From assembly GCA_041906145.1 (NCBI GenBank), contig JAYRJU010000004.1, positions 248,001 through 312,000 on the forward strand: a DNA stretch of 64,000 bases. The letters are read 5' to 3'. The position numbers and the translations under genes were made by a program. This DNA comes from SHVO01 sp041906145. GTDB lineage: Bacteria > Pseudomonadota > Alphaproteobacteria > Rhodospirillales > Rhodospirillaceae. Each line of letters opens with the position of its first letter. Within the stretch, counting starts at the first letter, position 1. This document shows positions 52,537 through 61,856 of the stretch, in pieces. The notes beneath the pieces are model-generated. The model was given only the letters and a program-made list of their open reading frames with translations, ran no database searches and was not told the origin of the DNA.

Positions 52537-52749
52537 TTACGCGAACCGCATGAAGATAACGCCAAGGCCAACGATGGCGCCGGCCGTACCGAGAAAGACC
52601 AGAAGGTGATCCAGGCCGCGTTGCGGCAGATTTTGCCCGCGCCTGATCACAAGAACCGCGAGGGCGATGACCCCCACGACAAACGACAACACGCCAAAAA
52701 CAGCCACTCCCGGCTCCCCGCTCGACGACTGCACCCCTCCCCGCATCAA
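52537..52749 (-). CDS. Small membrane protein
   Basis: A 70-aa protein with two hydrophobic helices (about residues 14-34, VAVFGVLSFVVGVIALAVLV, and 48-68). It sits 7 bp after era and 41 bp before recO on the same strand, within a conserved operon, which supports its being real. No family recognised. Confidence 0.6.
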   Translation of the reverse strand: MMRGGVQSSSGEPGVAVFGVLSFVVGVIALAVLVIRRGQNLPQRGLDHLLVFLGTAGAIVGLGVIFMRFA

Positions 52750-52756
52750 AGCGGAC

Positions 52757-53689
52757 TTAAGCGTTGAAGTCGAGCCCCCAAGCCGCGTATAGCGAGCGAT
52801 CTTCGTTCCAGCGCTCGTTCACTTTCACGTGCAGGAACAGATGGACCCTCCGGTCGAACATCTCCTCCAGCTCGCGGCGCGCCGACGCACCGATGGTCTT
52901 GATGCGCTGACCGCCGTTGCCAAGGACAATAGGCCGGTGACTCTCGCGGGTGACGTAGATCACCTGCTCGACCCTTAAGCTGCCGTCCTGCTTTTCCTCC
53001 CAGCGTTCGGTTTCCACCGCGCAGGAGTAGGGCAATTCCTGCTTAAGGTTCAGGAATAGCTTCTCGCGCGTGACTTCCGCGGCGAGGAGGCGCGACGGCA
53101 TGTCCGTTACTTCGTCCTCGGGGAACAACCAGGGGCCGGGCGGCACCATGCCGGCGAGCGCTTCGCGGATCCGTTCAAGGCCGTCACCGGTCAGGGCCGA
53201 AACCATGAATATCTCGGTGAAAACGCCGCTCGCGTTCAGGCGCTGTGCCAATTCCAACAGCTTACCCTTGTCGGCGAGGTCGACTTTGTTGAGCGCCAGC
53301 AGAGCTTTGCGGTTTGAGGCCTTAAGGTCGGCGACGATACGATCGGTATCTTCCTCGCCGCCCGGCTTGCCCGCTTTCACGGCATCCACGACCAGAAGCA
53401 CGATCTCCGCATCGGCGGCGCCGGCCCAGGCTGCCGCTACCATCGCGCGCTCGAGACGCTTCTTCGGTTGGAAAATGCCCGGCGTGTCGACGAATACAAC
53501 CTGAGACGCCCCAAACATCGCGATCCCGCGCACCAGCGTGCGCGTAGTTTGAACGCGCGGCGAAACGATGCTGACCTTCGCGCCGACCAAAGCGTTCACC
53601 AGGGTCGATTTTCCAGCGTTGGGCGCTCCCACCACGGCGACGAACCCGCACCGCGTCGTTTCAAGTTCGCCTTGTGTGTCTTCGGTCAT
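52757..53689 (-). CDS. era: GTPase Era
   Basis: GTP-binding protein for 16S rRNA maturation. 310 aa with GAPNAGKSTLVNALVG, DTPGIF, NKVD (ALNKVDLADK) and a C-terminal KH domain (IVLGNGGQRIKTIG). Its ATG overlaps the rnc stop by 4 bp. Standard rnc-era pair. Confidence 0.97.
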   Translation of the reverse strand: MTEDTQGELETTRCGFVAVVGAPNAGKSTLVNALVGAKVSIVSPRVQTTRTLVRGIAMFGASQVVFVDTPGIFQPKKRLERAMVAAAWAGAADAEIVLLVVDAVKAGKPGGEEDTDRIVADLKASNRKALLALNKVDLADKGKLLELAQRLNASGVFTEIFMVSALTGDGLERIREALAGMVPPGPWLFPEDEVTDMPSRLLAAEVTREKLFLNLKQELPYSCAVETERWEEKQDGSLRVEQVIYVTRESHRPIVLGNGGQRIKTIGASARRELEEMFDRRVHLFLHVKVNERWNEDRSLYAAWGLDFNA

Positions 53690-54378
53690 GCCTTCTTCTC
53701 GATCAACTGCGCGAGCAAGGTGGTCGCGGCCGCCTGTGTGGCAAGGCGCTTCGTGCGCCCCTTGCCGATGGCTTCCGGATAACCTTCCACGGTTACGCTC
53801 ATGGTAAATGATGGCGCGTGCGCCGGGCCCGAAGCGTCCACGTCTTTATACGCCGGAAGCGGCAGACCGCGGCCTTGCGCCCACTCCTGCAGCGCCATCT
53901 TAGGATCCTTCGGCGGCCCCGCCGTGATATCCATCGCGGGCGCCCAGTGTTTGTTAATGAACGCGGCGGCCTTGTCGAGCCCCCCATCCAAATACAGCGC
54001 GCCGATGATAGCCTCGCATGCGTCGGCGAGAACCGCCGTCGCGGCCGGATCAAGCTTCTGTGTCGGCGCTATTTTCAGATAGCCGGATAGGCTGATCGCC
54101 TCCGCCACGCGCGTCAGTTCGACGGCGCTGACCAACGCCGCGAGCCGGGCCGCCAACGCGCCTTCGTTTTCATCGGGGAACTTTTGCAGCAACACCTCAG
54201 CGATCACGAGCCCAAGCACGCGGTCACCCAGGAATTCCAAGCGTTCATTGCCGATAGTGTTGGACTTGCTCCGGCCAGACCCCAGCGCGCCGCGGTGAGT
54301 CAGCGCGAGCGAAAGCAGGCTAGGGTCCTGGAACCGATGTCCCAAGACCTCCTCCAATGGGTGATGGCGGGCGTTCAC
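53686..54378 (-). CDS. rnc: Ribonuclease III
   Basis: Cuts double-stranded RNA. 230 aa from a GTG at 54376-54378, 4 bp after the lepB stop; the open frame upstream lies inside lepB. RNase III signature ERLEFLGDRVLGLVIAE and the second acidic site ADACEAIIGALYLDG, then a dsRNA-binding domain. Translation of lepB, rnc and era is probably coupled. Confidence 0.96.
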   Translation of the reverse strand: MNARHHPLEEVLGHRFQDPSLLSLALTHRGALGSGRSKSNTIGNERLEFLGDRVLGLVIAEVLLQKFPDENEGALAARLAALVSAVELTRVAEAISLSGYLKIAPTQKLDPAATAVLADACEAIIGALYLDGGLDKAAAFINKHWAPAMDITAGPPKDPKMALQEWAQGRGLPLPAYKDVDASGPAHAPSFTMSVTVEGYPEAIGKGRTKRLATQAAATTLLAQLIEKKA

Positions 54379-54382
54379 GGCC

Positions 54383-55117
54383 CTAGTGGATGCCGTTGAA
54401 GAAGCGCTCGAAGCGCATCGCGAACGGCCAGCGCCAGATTTCCCACAGGCGCGCGCTGCCATCGGTCGAGAAGAAGATGAATTCCGCGCGGCCCACGAGA
54501 TTCTCGGAAGGCACGAAGCCCACATCAGCGCGGCTATCGAGCGAGTTGTCGCGGTTGTCGCCCATCATGAAGAAGTGCCCTTCCGGCACCTTGTACTCCG
54601 GCGTGTTGTCATAGTGCCCGTGGTCGCCGTCTTCCAGGATGGGGTGCTGTTTGCCGCCGGGAAGCGTCTCGGTATAGAGCGTGAAACGCACCAAGCTGCC
54701 GTAAGTGTCACGGTAAGTGTATTCGTCCACCCGTTGACGCTCGACAAGCTGGCCGTTGATGAACAGGCGGCCGTCCTGCATGCGCACCGTGTCACCCGGC
54801 AGGCCAATCACGCGCTTGATGAAGTCGGTTTTGTCATCGGCCGGCGTCTTGAACACCACCACGTCGCCGCGCTGCGGCGCGGATTCCAGGATGCGGCCGG
54901 AGAACGGCGCCGCGCTCATGGGAAAGGAATGCTTGCTGTAGCCGTAGGAGTACTTGGACACGAACAGGTAGTCGCCTACCAGGAGCGTTGGGATCATCGA
55001 GCCGGAAGGGATGTTGAAAGGCTCAAAGGCGAAGGTCCGGATCACCAAAGCGATCAGCACCGCGTACACAACCGTGAGCAAGGTCTCGCCAAGACCTTCC
55101 TGCTTTTTCGCGCTCAT
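54383..55117 (-). CDS. lepB: Signal peptidase I
   Basis: Removes signal peptides at the membrane. About 244 aa; N-terminal membrane helix, catalytic Ser in IPSGSMIPTLLVGD, catalytic Lys in KTDFIKRVIGLPGD and box E GDNRDNSLDSR. Start chosen at MSAKKQEG; an ATG eight codons upstream (55141) is possible and neither has a clear ribosome site. Confidence 0.95.
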   Translation of the reverse strand: MSAKKQEGLGETLLTVVYAVLIALVIRTFAFEPFNIPSGSMIPTLLVGDYLFVSKYSYGYSKHSFPMSAAPFSGRILESAPQRGDVVVFKTPADDKTDFIKRVIGLPGDTVRMQDGRLFINGQLVERQRVDEYTYRDTYGSLVRFTLYTETLPGGKQHPILEDGDHGHYDNTPEYKVPEGHFFMMGDNRDNSLDSRADVGFVPSENLVGRAEFIFFSTDGSARLWEIWRWPFAMRFERFFNGIH

Positions 55118-55266
55118 ACTGCTGATACCGGATCTAGTCATAAATGTTGGAACGTCGCCCCCAGCCGTGACCGGGGCGCGGAAGGGCCGGATGAAGCCAG
55201 CGGGAGCCCCCAAAGTCAAGGGAATGGGTCACGCCGGGCCTCCGCCAAATATGCAGCTAAATTGAA

Positions 55267-55683
55267 TTACTTAACGTCCGGAACAGCCGAAATGATCACC
55301 AAAGCCTCGGCGATGGGGTATTCGTCCGTAATCGTGAGCGCGATATGCGGGCGCATGCCGGCCGGGATCAAGGACTGAAGGCGCTGCGCGGCGGCGCCCG
55401 TCATCACAATCGTCGGCTTGCCGGAGGGTTCATTCACAACACCGAGATCGCGCCAGAACACCCCCGCTCGGAAGCCGGTCCCGAGGGCCTTGGAAGCCGC
55501 CTCCTTGGCCGCGTATCGCTTGGCGAGCGTGGCGGCGTAAGCCCCGCCCGCTCCCTTACGCCGTTCGGCTTTACGCTTTTCGACCTCGGTGTAGATCCGA
55601 TTGACGAACCTGTCGCCAAACCGCACGAGGGTTTTCTCGATGCGGCGGATGTCGATCAGATCGTTACCAATACCGATGATCAT
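55267..55683 (-). CDS. acpS: Holo-ACP synthase
   Basis: Transfers phosphopantetheine to acyl carrier protein. 138 aa with IGIGNDLIDIRRIEKT at the start and the AAKEAASKALGTGFR motif. It overlaps pdxJ by 4 bp. A small Gly-rich insert (AERRKGAGGAYAATLAKR) lies between motifs. Confidence 0.95.
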   Translation of the reverse strand: MIIGIGNDLIDIRRIEKTLVRFGDRFVNRIYTEVEKRKAERRKGAGGAYAATLAKRYAAKEAASKALGTGFRAGVFWRDLGVVNEPSGKPTIVMTGAAAQRLQSLIPAGMRPHIALTITDEYPIAEALVIISAVPDVK

Positions 55684-56426
55684 TTCGCACGGCCCGCATC
55701 CATGGCTTCACGCATGCGCCGGATGGAGGCCGCGAACCCCGTGAAGATAGCCTCGCCCACCAGGAAGTGACCGATATTGAGTTCCGCGATGTTCGGGATC
55801 GCCGCGACTGGCCCCACCGTGTCGTAGCTTAGTCCATGTCCCGCATGACACTCCAACCCGATCTTGTGAGCGTGGGCAGCAGCATCCTGGATGCGTTTCA
55901 GCAAAGCACCGCGCGTGGCATGCTCGGCTTCGCAATAGGAGCCTGTGTGCAATTCGACGACCGGAGCGCCCATCGATCGCGCCGCATCCAGCTGGCGTGG
56001 ATCGGCCTCGACAAACAGCGAAACGCGAATTCCAACGTCGGACAACTTGCGCACAAAGGGGGCGAGATGATTGTGCCCGCCCGCGGCATCCAGTCCGCCT
56101 TCCGTCGTGCGCTCCTGACGCTTTTCCGGCACGAGGCATACAGCGTGCGGCTTATGCCGGAGCGCGATCGCAAGCATCTCCTCGGTAGCCGCCATTTCGA
56201 GGTTCAAAGGCACGGTGAGATCGCGCATCAAAGCTTCGATGTCGCTGTCGGAAATATGGCGACGATCCTCGCGCAGATGCGCGGTGATTCCGTCGGCGCC
56301 GGCTTCCACCGCGAGCAGCGCGGCACGGACCGGGTCGGGATGGGCGCCGCCGCGCGCGTTGCGCACGGTCGCCACGTGATCGACGTTCACGCCCAGGCGA
56401 AGACGATCGTACCCACGTGAGATCAT
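55680..56426 (-). CDS. pdxJ: Pyridoxine 5'-phosphate synthase
   Basis: Makes pyridoxine 5'-phosphate from deoxyxylulose phosphate and amino-acetone phosphate. 248 aa with LGVNVDHVATVRNARGG, GITAHLREDRRHI, ACLVPEK (here AVCLVPEKRQE) and ELNIGHFLVGEAI. Overlaps DUF2062 and acpS by 4 bp each. Confidence 0.97.
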   Translation of the reverse strand: MISRGYDRLRLGVNVDHVATVRNARGGAHPDPVRAALLAVEAGADGITAHLREDRRHISDSDIEALMRDLTVPLNLEMAATEEMLAIALRHKPHAVCLVPEKRQERTTEGGLDAAGGHNHLAPFVRKLSDVGIRVSLFVEADPRQLDAARSMGAPVVELHTGSYCEAEHATRGALLKRIQDAAAHAHKIGLECHAGHGLSYDTVGPVAAIPNIAELNIGHFLVGEAIFTGFAASIRRMREAMDAGRAK

Positions 56427-57007
56427 GGCTGTCCTTTGGGATGGTGCGGCGACTTCTTGAAACGCAGCGCCCGCTCGAGGTGCATTGTGCGGATCAAGGG
56501 CTCAAGGATGAGGTAGGTCGTGAATCCCACGACGAGCGCGAGCGGAACGCTACCCGCCGCCATCGGCTTCAGGACCGGCCAAATGCTTCCGGCAAACAAT
56601 TGCATATCCAGATTTATCGTCGCCTCGGTAAGGTGCTTAAACATATTGATAAAATCGGGATTTGACGAGGAATCCCCACCGAGCATCCAAGCCCCTACAT
56701 AATAAGTTCCAAACCAGATCGGGGGCGCGGTCCAGGGATTATTGGCGAAAGTGCCGACCGCCGCGCCAACCAGATTGGCCCCGAAGATCCAGGCAATCGC
56801 GAGCGCGACAACGGTATGGAGGCCATAGAACGGCGTCATCGCGGCGGCAACGCCAAAAGCTAGGCCGGACGCGATGCTGCGCGAGGTTCCCTCCATGCGA
56901 TGCAAGCGGTACCAGTAGTAAAGCGCAGCCCGTTTCCAACCGATGCGCGGCCAGAAAAAACCACCGACCTTCGCGCGCAGGCTCAGCTTTTGACGGCGGC
57001 GGAACAT
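56423..57007 (-). CDS. DUF2062 membrane protein
   Basis: A 194-aa membrane protein of the DUF2062 family: basic N-terminus, then GLAFGVAAAMTPFYGLHTVV, FGANLVGAAVGTFANNPWTA and a final hydrophobic stretch (VPLALVVGFTTYLIL). No function is known for the family. It lies between spoT (27 bp after it) and pdxJ and belongs to the same operon. Confidence 0.88.
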   Translation of the reverse strand: MFRRRQKLSLRAKVGGFFWPRIGWKRAALYYWYRLHRMEGTSRSIASGLAFGVAAAMTPFYGLHTVVALAIAWIFGANLVGAAVGTFANNPWTAPPIWFGTYYVGAWMLGGDSSSNPDFINMFKHLTEATINLDMQLFAGSIWPVLKPMAAGSVPLALVVGFTTYLILEPLIRTMHLERALRFKKSPHHPKGQP

Positions 57008-57034
57008 GAAAGGAGGTCCAGGGGGAAGAGGTTT

Positions 57035-59197
57035 TTAACCGCGCGCGCGCTCAACCGAATTGATGGCCGGCGTCGCCCGCAAAGCGGCGATGATATTCGT
57101 CAGATGCTTCACGCCCCTCACCTCGATGTCCAGCGTCATCTCGAAGAAGTCTTTCGACCGCTTCGCAATCTTGAGGTTCGATATATTTCCTAAATTACGC
57201 GCGATGACAGTCGACAGCGCGCCCAGGCTTCCGGCCTCATTGGCGACCACAAGATTGATTCGCCCGATGTGGAGTTCTTTATCCCGGTCCGGATCCCAAG
57301 CGAGATCGATCCAACGTTCCGGCTGATCGGCGAGCTTCTCAAGCTGTTCGCAATCGATCGCGTGAACATCGATACCGTGACCGCCGCCGGAAATTCCGAC
57401 AATGCGATCACCTGGCAAGGGATGGCAGCATTCGGCCAGATGCACGGACATGCCGGCGGTTAGTCCCCGAATGGCAATCGCATCGCCGGCATCCGCTGCG
57501 TGTTTCATCCGGGCCTGCGAGAGATTGACGATATTGTCTTCCGCCGCCCCAAGACGGGCACCCGGATACACCGCGACTAGAACTTCACGGCCCATCAGAC
57601 GGCCCTCGCCCACCTTGGCGTAAAGATCGTCGATGCTCTCGACGGCAAACTTTTCAAGCGTCCCATTCAAGCCCTTGTCCGTGAGACTGAGGCCTTCCTT
57701 GTTGAAACTCTGCTCGAGGATATGACGGCCGAGCTTGATGTACTCGGCCCGCGCCTCGGCGCGGAAGCGGCGCCGGATGTGCGCGCGCGCCTTACCGGTG
57801 ACGACAAACCCTTCCCACTCCGGGGAGGGCTTCTGCGCGGTCGACCTGACGACTTCGACCTGATCGCCATTTTGCAGGCGGGTACGTAACGGAACGATAC
57901 GTCCGTTCACCTTGGCGCCCACGCAGGTGTTTCCGACTTCGGTATGAACGGCGTAGGCGAAATCCACCGGGCTCGCGCCGCGCGGCAATGCAATCAGATC
58001 GCCCTTCGGGGTGAAGCAGAAGACCTGGTCGTGGAACATCTCGAGCTTGGTGTGCTCGAGGAATTCTTGCGGCGACTGGGCGTGCTCGAGGATATCGAGC
58101 AGTTCGCGCAGCCACGAATACTGGCGGCCTTCGACCGGCTTCGCGGTCGAGCCGAACAGATCCTCCGACTTGTAGCGCCAGTGACTGGCGACGCCGAGTT
58201 CCGCCACCTCATGCATCTTGTGGGTGCGGATCTGAATCTCGATGCGGTGACGTTCCGGACCAATCACCGACGTATGGATCGAACGATACCCGTTGCGCTT
58301 GGGAGTCGAGATGTAATCCTTGAAGCGTCCGGGTACCGTCGGATAGTGCGTGTGGATGATGCCGAGCACGCGATAGCAGTCTGCGTTGCTGTCGACCATG
58401 ATGCGGAAGGCCATGATGTCCGAGAGCTGTTCGAAGCTCACGTCCTTGATCTGCATCTTGCGCCAGATTGAATACGGTGTCTTTTCGCGGCCCGAGATGT
58501 AACCCTCGACGCCCGCCTCCTGCATCACCTGATCCAGCTCGTCCATGATCTTCACGACGAGATCGCCGCCGTGGAGCTCAAGGAACTTGAGGCGCGTCAT
58601 AATCGAGGCGCGCGCTTCCGGATGGAGTTCAGAGAACGCCAGGTCCTCCAGTTCGGTCTTGATTTCCTGCATGCCGATGCGCTCGGCCAGCGGCGCGTAG
58701 ATTTCCATCGTCTCCATGGCGATGGATTTACGCTTCGCCGGATCCGAGATGAACCGCAGCGTACGCATATTGTGCAGACGGTCGGCGAGCTTCACGAGCA
58801 GCACACGAATATCTTCCGACATCGCGAGCACGAACTTGCGGAAGTTCTCGGCCTGTTTGGTCTCGATGTTCTGGATCTGGATTTTCGCGAGCTTGGTCAC
58901 GCCGTCGACCAAGCGCGCGACTTCGTCACCGAACAGGCCGCGCACGTCTTCGAGCGTCACCTTGGTATCCTCGACGATATCGTGCAGCAGCGCAGTGACG
59001 ATGGAAGCCGTATCCAGCTTGTAGCTGGTCAGAATGCCGGCCACTTCGATCGGATGAGAGAAATACGGATCGCCCGAGGCGCGCTTCTGCGTACCATGCA
59101 TCTTCATGGCGTAAACGTAGGCGCGGTTGAGCGAGTCTTCGTCCGCTTCCGGATCGTAGGACTTTACGCGTTCAACAAGTTCGAATTGGCGCATCAT
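57035..59197 (-). CDS. spoT: Bifunctional (p)ppGpp synthetase/hydrolase
   Basis: Stringent-response Rsh enzyme. 720 aa: an HD hydrolase domain (YFSHPIEVAGIL; LLHDIVEDTK), a synthetase domain (KDYISTPKRNGYRSIHTSVI), a TGS domain (LPRGASPVDFAYAVHTEVGN) and an ACT domain at the C-terminus (the last ~75 aa). Both activities keep their key residues, so it is a true bifunctional form, the single Rsh typical of alphaproteobacteria. rpoZ is just upstream. Confidence 0.96.
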   Translation of the reverse strand: MMRQFELVERVKSYDPEADEDSLNRAYVYAMKMHGTQKRASGDPYFSHPIEVAGILTSYKLDTASIVTALLHDIVEDTKVTLEDVRGLFGDEVARLVDGVTKLAKIQIQNIETKQAENFRKFVLAMSEDIRVLLVKLADRLHNMRTLRFISDPAKRKSIAMETMEIYAPLAERIGMQEIKTELEDLAFSELHPEARASIMTRLKFLELHGGDLVVKIMDELDQVMQEAGVEGYISGREKTPYSIWRKMQIKDVSFEQLSDIMAFRIMVDSNADCYRVLGIIHTHYPTVPGRFKDYISTPKRNGYRSIHTSVIGPERHRIEIQIRTHKMHEVAELGVASHWRYKSEDLFGSTAKPVEGRQYSWLRELLDILEHAQSPQEFLEHTKLEMFHDQVFCFTPKGDLIALPRGASPVDFAYAVHTEVGNTCVGAKVNGRIVPLRTRLQNGDQVEVVRSTAQKPSPEWEGFVVTGKARAHIRRRFRAEARAEYIKLGRHILEQSFNKEGLSLTDKGLNGTLEKFAVESIDDLYAKVGEGRLMGREVLVAVYPGARLGAAEDNIVNLSQARMKHAADAGDAIAIRGLTAGMSVHLAECCHPLPGDRIVGISGGGHGIDVHAIDCEQLEKLADQPERWIDLAWDPDRDKELHIGRINLVVANEAGSLGALSTVIARNLGNISNLKIAKRSKDFFEMTLDIEVRGVKHLTNIIAALRATPAINSVERARG

Positions 59198-59306
59198 GAT
59201 GACGCACCGTTATGGGAGATTCGGGCCGAACTAAGGGACCGGCGCGGCAGAGGGTATGACGCTGCGCTCGCGAGACCTGAGATCTGTGCGTGCGCGCGCC
59301 TGCCCA

Positions 59307-59753
59307 TTACCCCTTGCTGTCGTCCATTTCGGCGCCGACGTCCTCGAAGGACACCTTCGGATGCGAGCCCGTCTGCTTTGGCTGCGCTTCCTCTTCTTCT
59401 TCGTCTTCGCCTTCGACGCCCATGCCAGCCGCAGCCGCCATCTGCTCGCTCATCTGACCGGCAATGCCGGCGAATTCCGGGTTCGAGGCCATGGCGTCAA
59501 AACCGTCTTCTTCCGGCTCGTCCACTTCGACATGACGCTGCAAGCTCTGCACCAGCGAATTATGAAGTTCTTCCGGGCTGACCTTCTCGTCGGCGATCTC
59601 GCGCAGCGCGACGACCGGGTTCTTGTCGTTGTCGCGGTCGAGGCGCGGCTCGGCTCCGGCGGAGATCTCGCGCGACCGTTGCGCGGCGACCATCACCAAT
59701 TCAAACCGATTGGGCACTTTCTCAACGCAGTCTTCGACCGTAACGCGGGCCAT
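59307..59753 (-). CDS. rpoZ: RNA polymerase omega subunit
   Basis: Helps RNA polymerase assembly. 148 aa; MARVTVEDCVEKVPNRFELVMVA is the family N-terminus and the core ends by about residue 75. The rest is a long acidic extension with a run of Glu (EGEDEEEEEAQ). It precedes spoT, as in many proteobacteria. Confidence 0.95.
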   Translation of the reverse strand: MARVTVEDCVEKVPNRFELVMVAAQRSREISAGAEPRLDRDNDKNPVVALREIADEKVSPEELHNSLVQSLQRHVEVDEPEEDGFDAMASNPEFAGIAGQMSEQMAAAAGMGVEGEDEEEEEAQPKQTGSHPKVSFEDVGAEMDDSKG

Positions 59754-59922
59754 CGTCGTCCTCGCTTAAGATTGTTTAAGGTGCGCGCAAATGAGGAACG
59801 GGTCAACGCCGTCCCCCTCCATTCCCTGATATAGGAATGTGAGCGTACCTTGGAAAGCGGGCCTATGTACCCGCTGTGGACGCTCGGCTCAAGGGGTTAC
59901 CACCCAGCGCCCCTGCCGGCGC

Positions 59923-60411
59923 CTAGCCGGCCAGCCGGCTAATCCCCTGTTCTGGAAGCCTCGCCGCGAGATTTTCCGCCGTTTCCCCAAGAACGGGATG
60001 ACGCCAATTCGGCGCTAGGTCCCGCAGCGGAAAAAGGACAAAAGCGCGTTCATGGAGCCGTGGGTGGGGCAAAATCGGGTCCGCGTCGATCCGAACGGCG
60101 TCCCCATAAGCCAGAAGGTCCAAATCGAGGGTCCGCGCAGCGTTGGGCGACGTCCTCAGGCGGCCGAAAGCGGCTTCGGTCAGATGGAGCGCCGCCAACA
60201 GCCCTGCAGGCGACAACGCCGTCTCGACCCGGGCCACCCCGTTCACGAACCAGGGCTGGTCGGACACCGGTATTGGAGCGGTCTCATACCAAGGCGAGCG
60301 CTCGGCGACCACGACGCCTAGACGGCCTAGGTGAACGAGCGCCGCCTCGCAGGTCTGGAGCGGCGTCCCGGCCGCACTCGGAAGGTTGGCGCCGACGCCG
60401 ATGAAAATCAT
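59923..60411 (-). CDS. folK: HPPK, folate pyrophosphokinase
   Basis: Phosphorylates hydroxymethyldihydropterin for folate synthesis. 162 aa with IGVGANLPSAAGTP, ERSPWYETAPIPVSDQPWFVNGV and the family motif RTLDLDLLAYGD, then LPHPRLHERAFVLFPL. It faces away from rpoZ's start and is divergent from the NYN gene. Confidence 0.96.
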   Translation of the reverse strand: MIFIGVGANLPSAAGTPLQTCEAALVHLGRLGVVVAERSPWYETAPIPVSDQPWFVNGVARVETALSPAGLLAALHLTEAAFGRLRTSPNAARTLDLDLLAYGDAVRIDADPILPHPRLHERAFVLFPLRDLAPNWRHPVLGETAENLAARLPEQGISRLAG

Positions 60412-60538
60412 GAGAGCGACCCAAATATTTCGCGGAAGATTCCGGGGGATGCAGCGTTCCCTCTACATCTGAAAGGTGAATAGGCTTGTTGGATTGACCA
60501 ACGCAAGCTTCTTTCGAAAGCTAACCTGTTTTCTCAAA

Positions 60539-60567
60539 TTAGACTTTTATCTTATTGTTTATATTAT
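60539..60567 (+). promoter_or_regulatory. Predicted promoter of the NYN gene
   Basis: TTAGAC at 60539-60544 and TATTAT at 60562-60567 with 17 bp between them, in a strikingly AT-rich stretch (60530-60572). The likely transcription start at about 60574 would leave a very short leader. Confidence 0.5.
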
Positions 60568-60582
60568 ATTTCGGAGATTTTC

Positions 60583-61131
60583 GTGATTTTTTATCCCGAA
60601 GAACGGCTCGCCATTTTCGTCGATGGCGCCAACCTCTACGCCACCGCAAAAGCGCTCGGCTTCGACATCGATTACCGGCGTCTCCTCGCCCTGTTCGCCG
60701 CCAAAGGGCGGCTACTGCGCGCGTTCTATTACACCGCGCTGATGGAGGACCAGGAGTACTCGCCCCTACGCCCATTGGTTGACTGGCTGGACTACAACGG
60801 CTTCACCGTCGTGACCAAACCGGCCAAGGAATTCACCGATCACGCCGGCCGCCGGCGTAGCAAAAGCAACATAGACATCGAGGTCGCGGTGGACATGCTC
60901 GAGATCGCGGACCGGGTCGATCACATCGTGCTCTTGTCCGGGGACGGAGACTTCCGCCGGCTGGTGGAAAGTGTTCAGCGCCGCGGCGTCCGGGTGTCGG
61001 TCGTCTCGAGCATCAAGACCCAGCCGGCGATGATCTCCGACGAACTGCGGCGCCAGGCCGACAACTACGTCGATCTTGTTGAACTCCAGGGAAGTATCGC
61101 GAGGGTTGCGCCGGCCGTTCAGGTGGCTTAA
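60583..61131 (+). CDS. NYN-domain (LabA-like) protein
   Basis: A 182-aa PIN-like NYN domain protein, a predicted metal-dependent nuclease. Acidic residues in FVDGANLY, KSNIDIEVAVDML and LLSGDGDF make the catalytic set. Start is a GTG with CGGAG 7 bases upstream. LabA-like proteins act in RNA processing or clock output; the target here is unknown. The UDG gene starts 9 bp after it. Confidence 0.9.
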   Translation: MIFYPEERLAIFVDGANLYATAKALGFDIDYRRLLALFAAKGRLLRAFYYTALMEDQEYSPLRPLVDWLDYNGFTVVTKPAKEFTDHAGRRRSKSNIDIEVAVDMLEIADRVDHIVLLSGDGDFRRLVESVQRRGVRVSVVSSIKTQPAMISDELRRQADNYVDLVELQGSIARVAPAVQVA

Positions 61132-61140
61132 CAGCCATCT

Positions 61141-61785
61141 ATGCCGCCCGATACCCCGCCTAAGGACTGCCAGCTATGCCCACGGCTGGCTGAATTCCGC
61201 CAAACCAACCGCGCCGCTTTCCCCGACTGGCACAACGACCCCGTGCCGGCCTTCGGCGAGCTGGACGCGCGCATGCTCATCGTGGGGCTGGCGCCCGGCC
61301 TGCGCGGCGCAAACCGGACGGGCCGCCCGTTCACCGGCGACTATGCGGGCGAACTCCTCTATCCGAGCCTTATCAAGTTCGGGCGGGCCAAAGGTGTTTA
61401 CGGCGTGTCCATTGATGACGGGCTGAGGCTAGTCGAGACGCGGATCACCAACGCGGTGCGCTGTGTTCCGCCTGAAAACAAACCGACCCCGGTCGAACAG
61501 AAAACCTGCCGTCGGTTTTTGGTGGCCGAAATCGCCTCGATGCCCCGTTTGACGTCGATTTTTGTGCTCGGACGCATCGCCCACGACGCCGTTTTGTCGA
61601 CTTTGGGCCTGCGCAAGGCCGCTTATCCGTTCGGCCATGGCGTGGTACATAGTTTCGATAAAAAACTATTTATGACGGATTCCTATCACTGCTCCCGCTA
61701 TAACGTGAACACGGGCGTGCTTACCGAAGCCATGTTCCATGGCGCGTTGAACCAGGCCATAAACGCAATTAATCGAACGGCTTAG
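61141..61785 (+). CDS. Uracil-DNA glycosylase, family 5 (UDGb)
   Basis: Removes uracil and related bases from DNA. 214 aa. Family 5 motif GLAPGLRGANRTGRPFTGD and the later SYHCSRYNVNTGVL; four Cys (C10, C13 in CQLC; NAVRCVPP; KTCRRFL) placed for a 4Fe-4S cluster. The usual motif-three HPS is here HCS. It is 9 bp after the NYN gene and probably co-transcribed. Confidence 0.92.
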   Translation: MPPDTPPKDCQLCPRLAEFRQTNRAAFPDWHNDPVPAFGELDARMLIVGLAPGLRGANRTGRPFTGDYAGELLYPSLIKFGRAKGVYGVSIDDGLRLVETRITNAVRCVPPENKPTPVEQKTCRRFLVAEIASMPRLTSIFVLGRIAHDAVLSTLGLRKAAYPFGHGVVHSFDKKLFMTDSYHCSRYNVNTGVLTEAMFHGALNQAINAINRTA

Positions 61786-61856
61786 GGTGTGCTTAATAAC
61801 TCCAGGTGTATTTAACCCCGGACGCTCACCTTGGATGGGAATGGTAAGAGTACGTC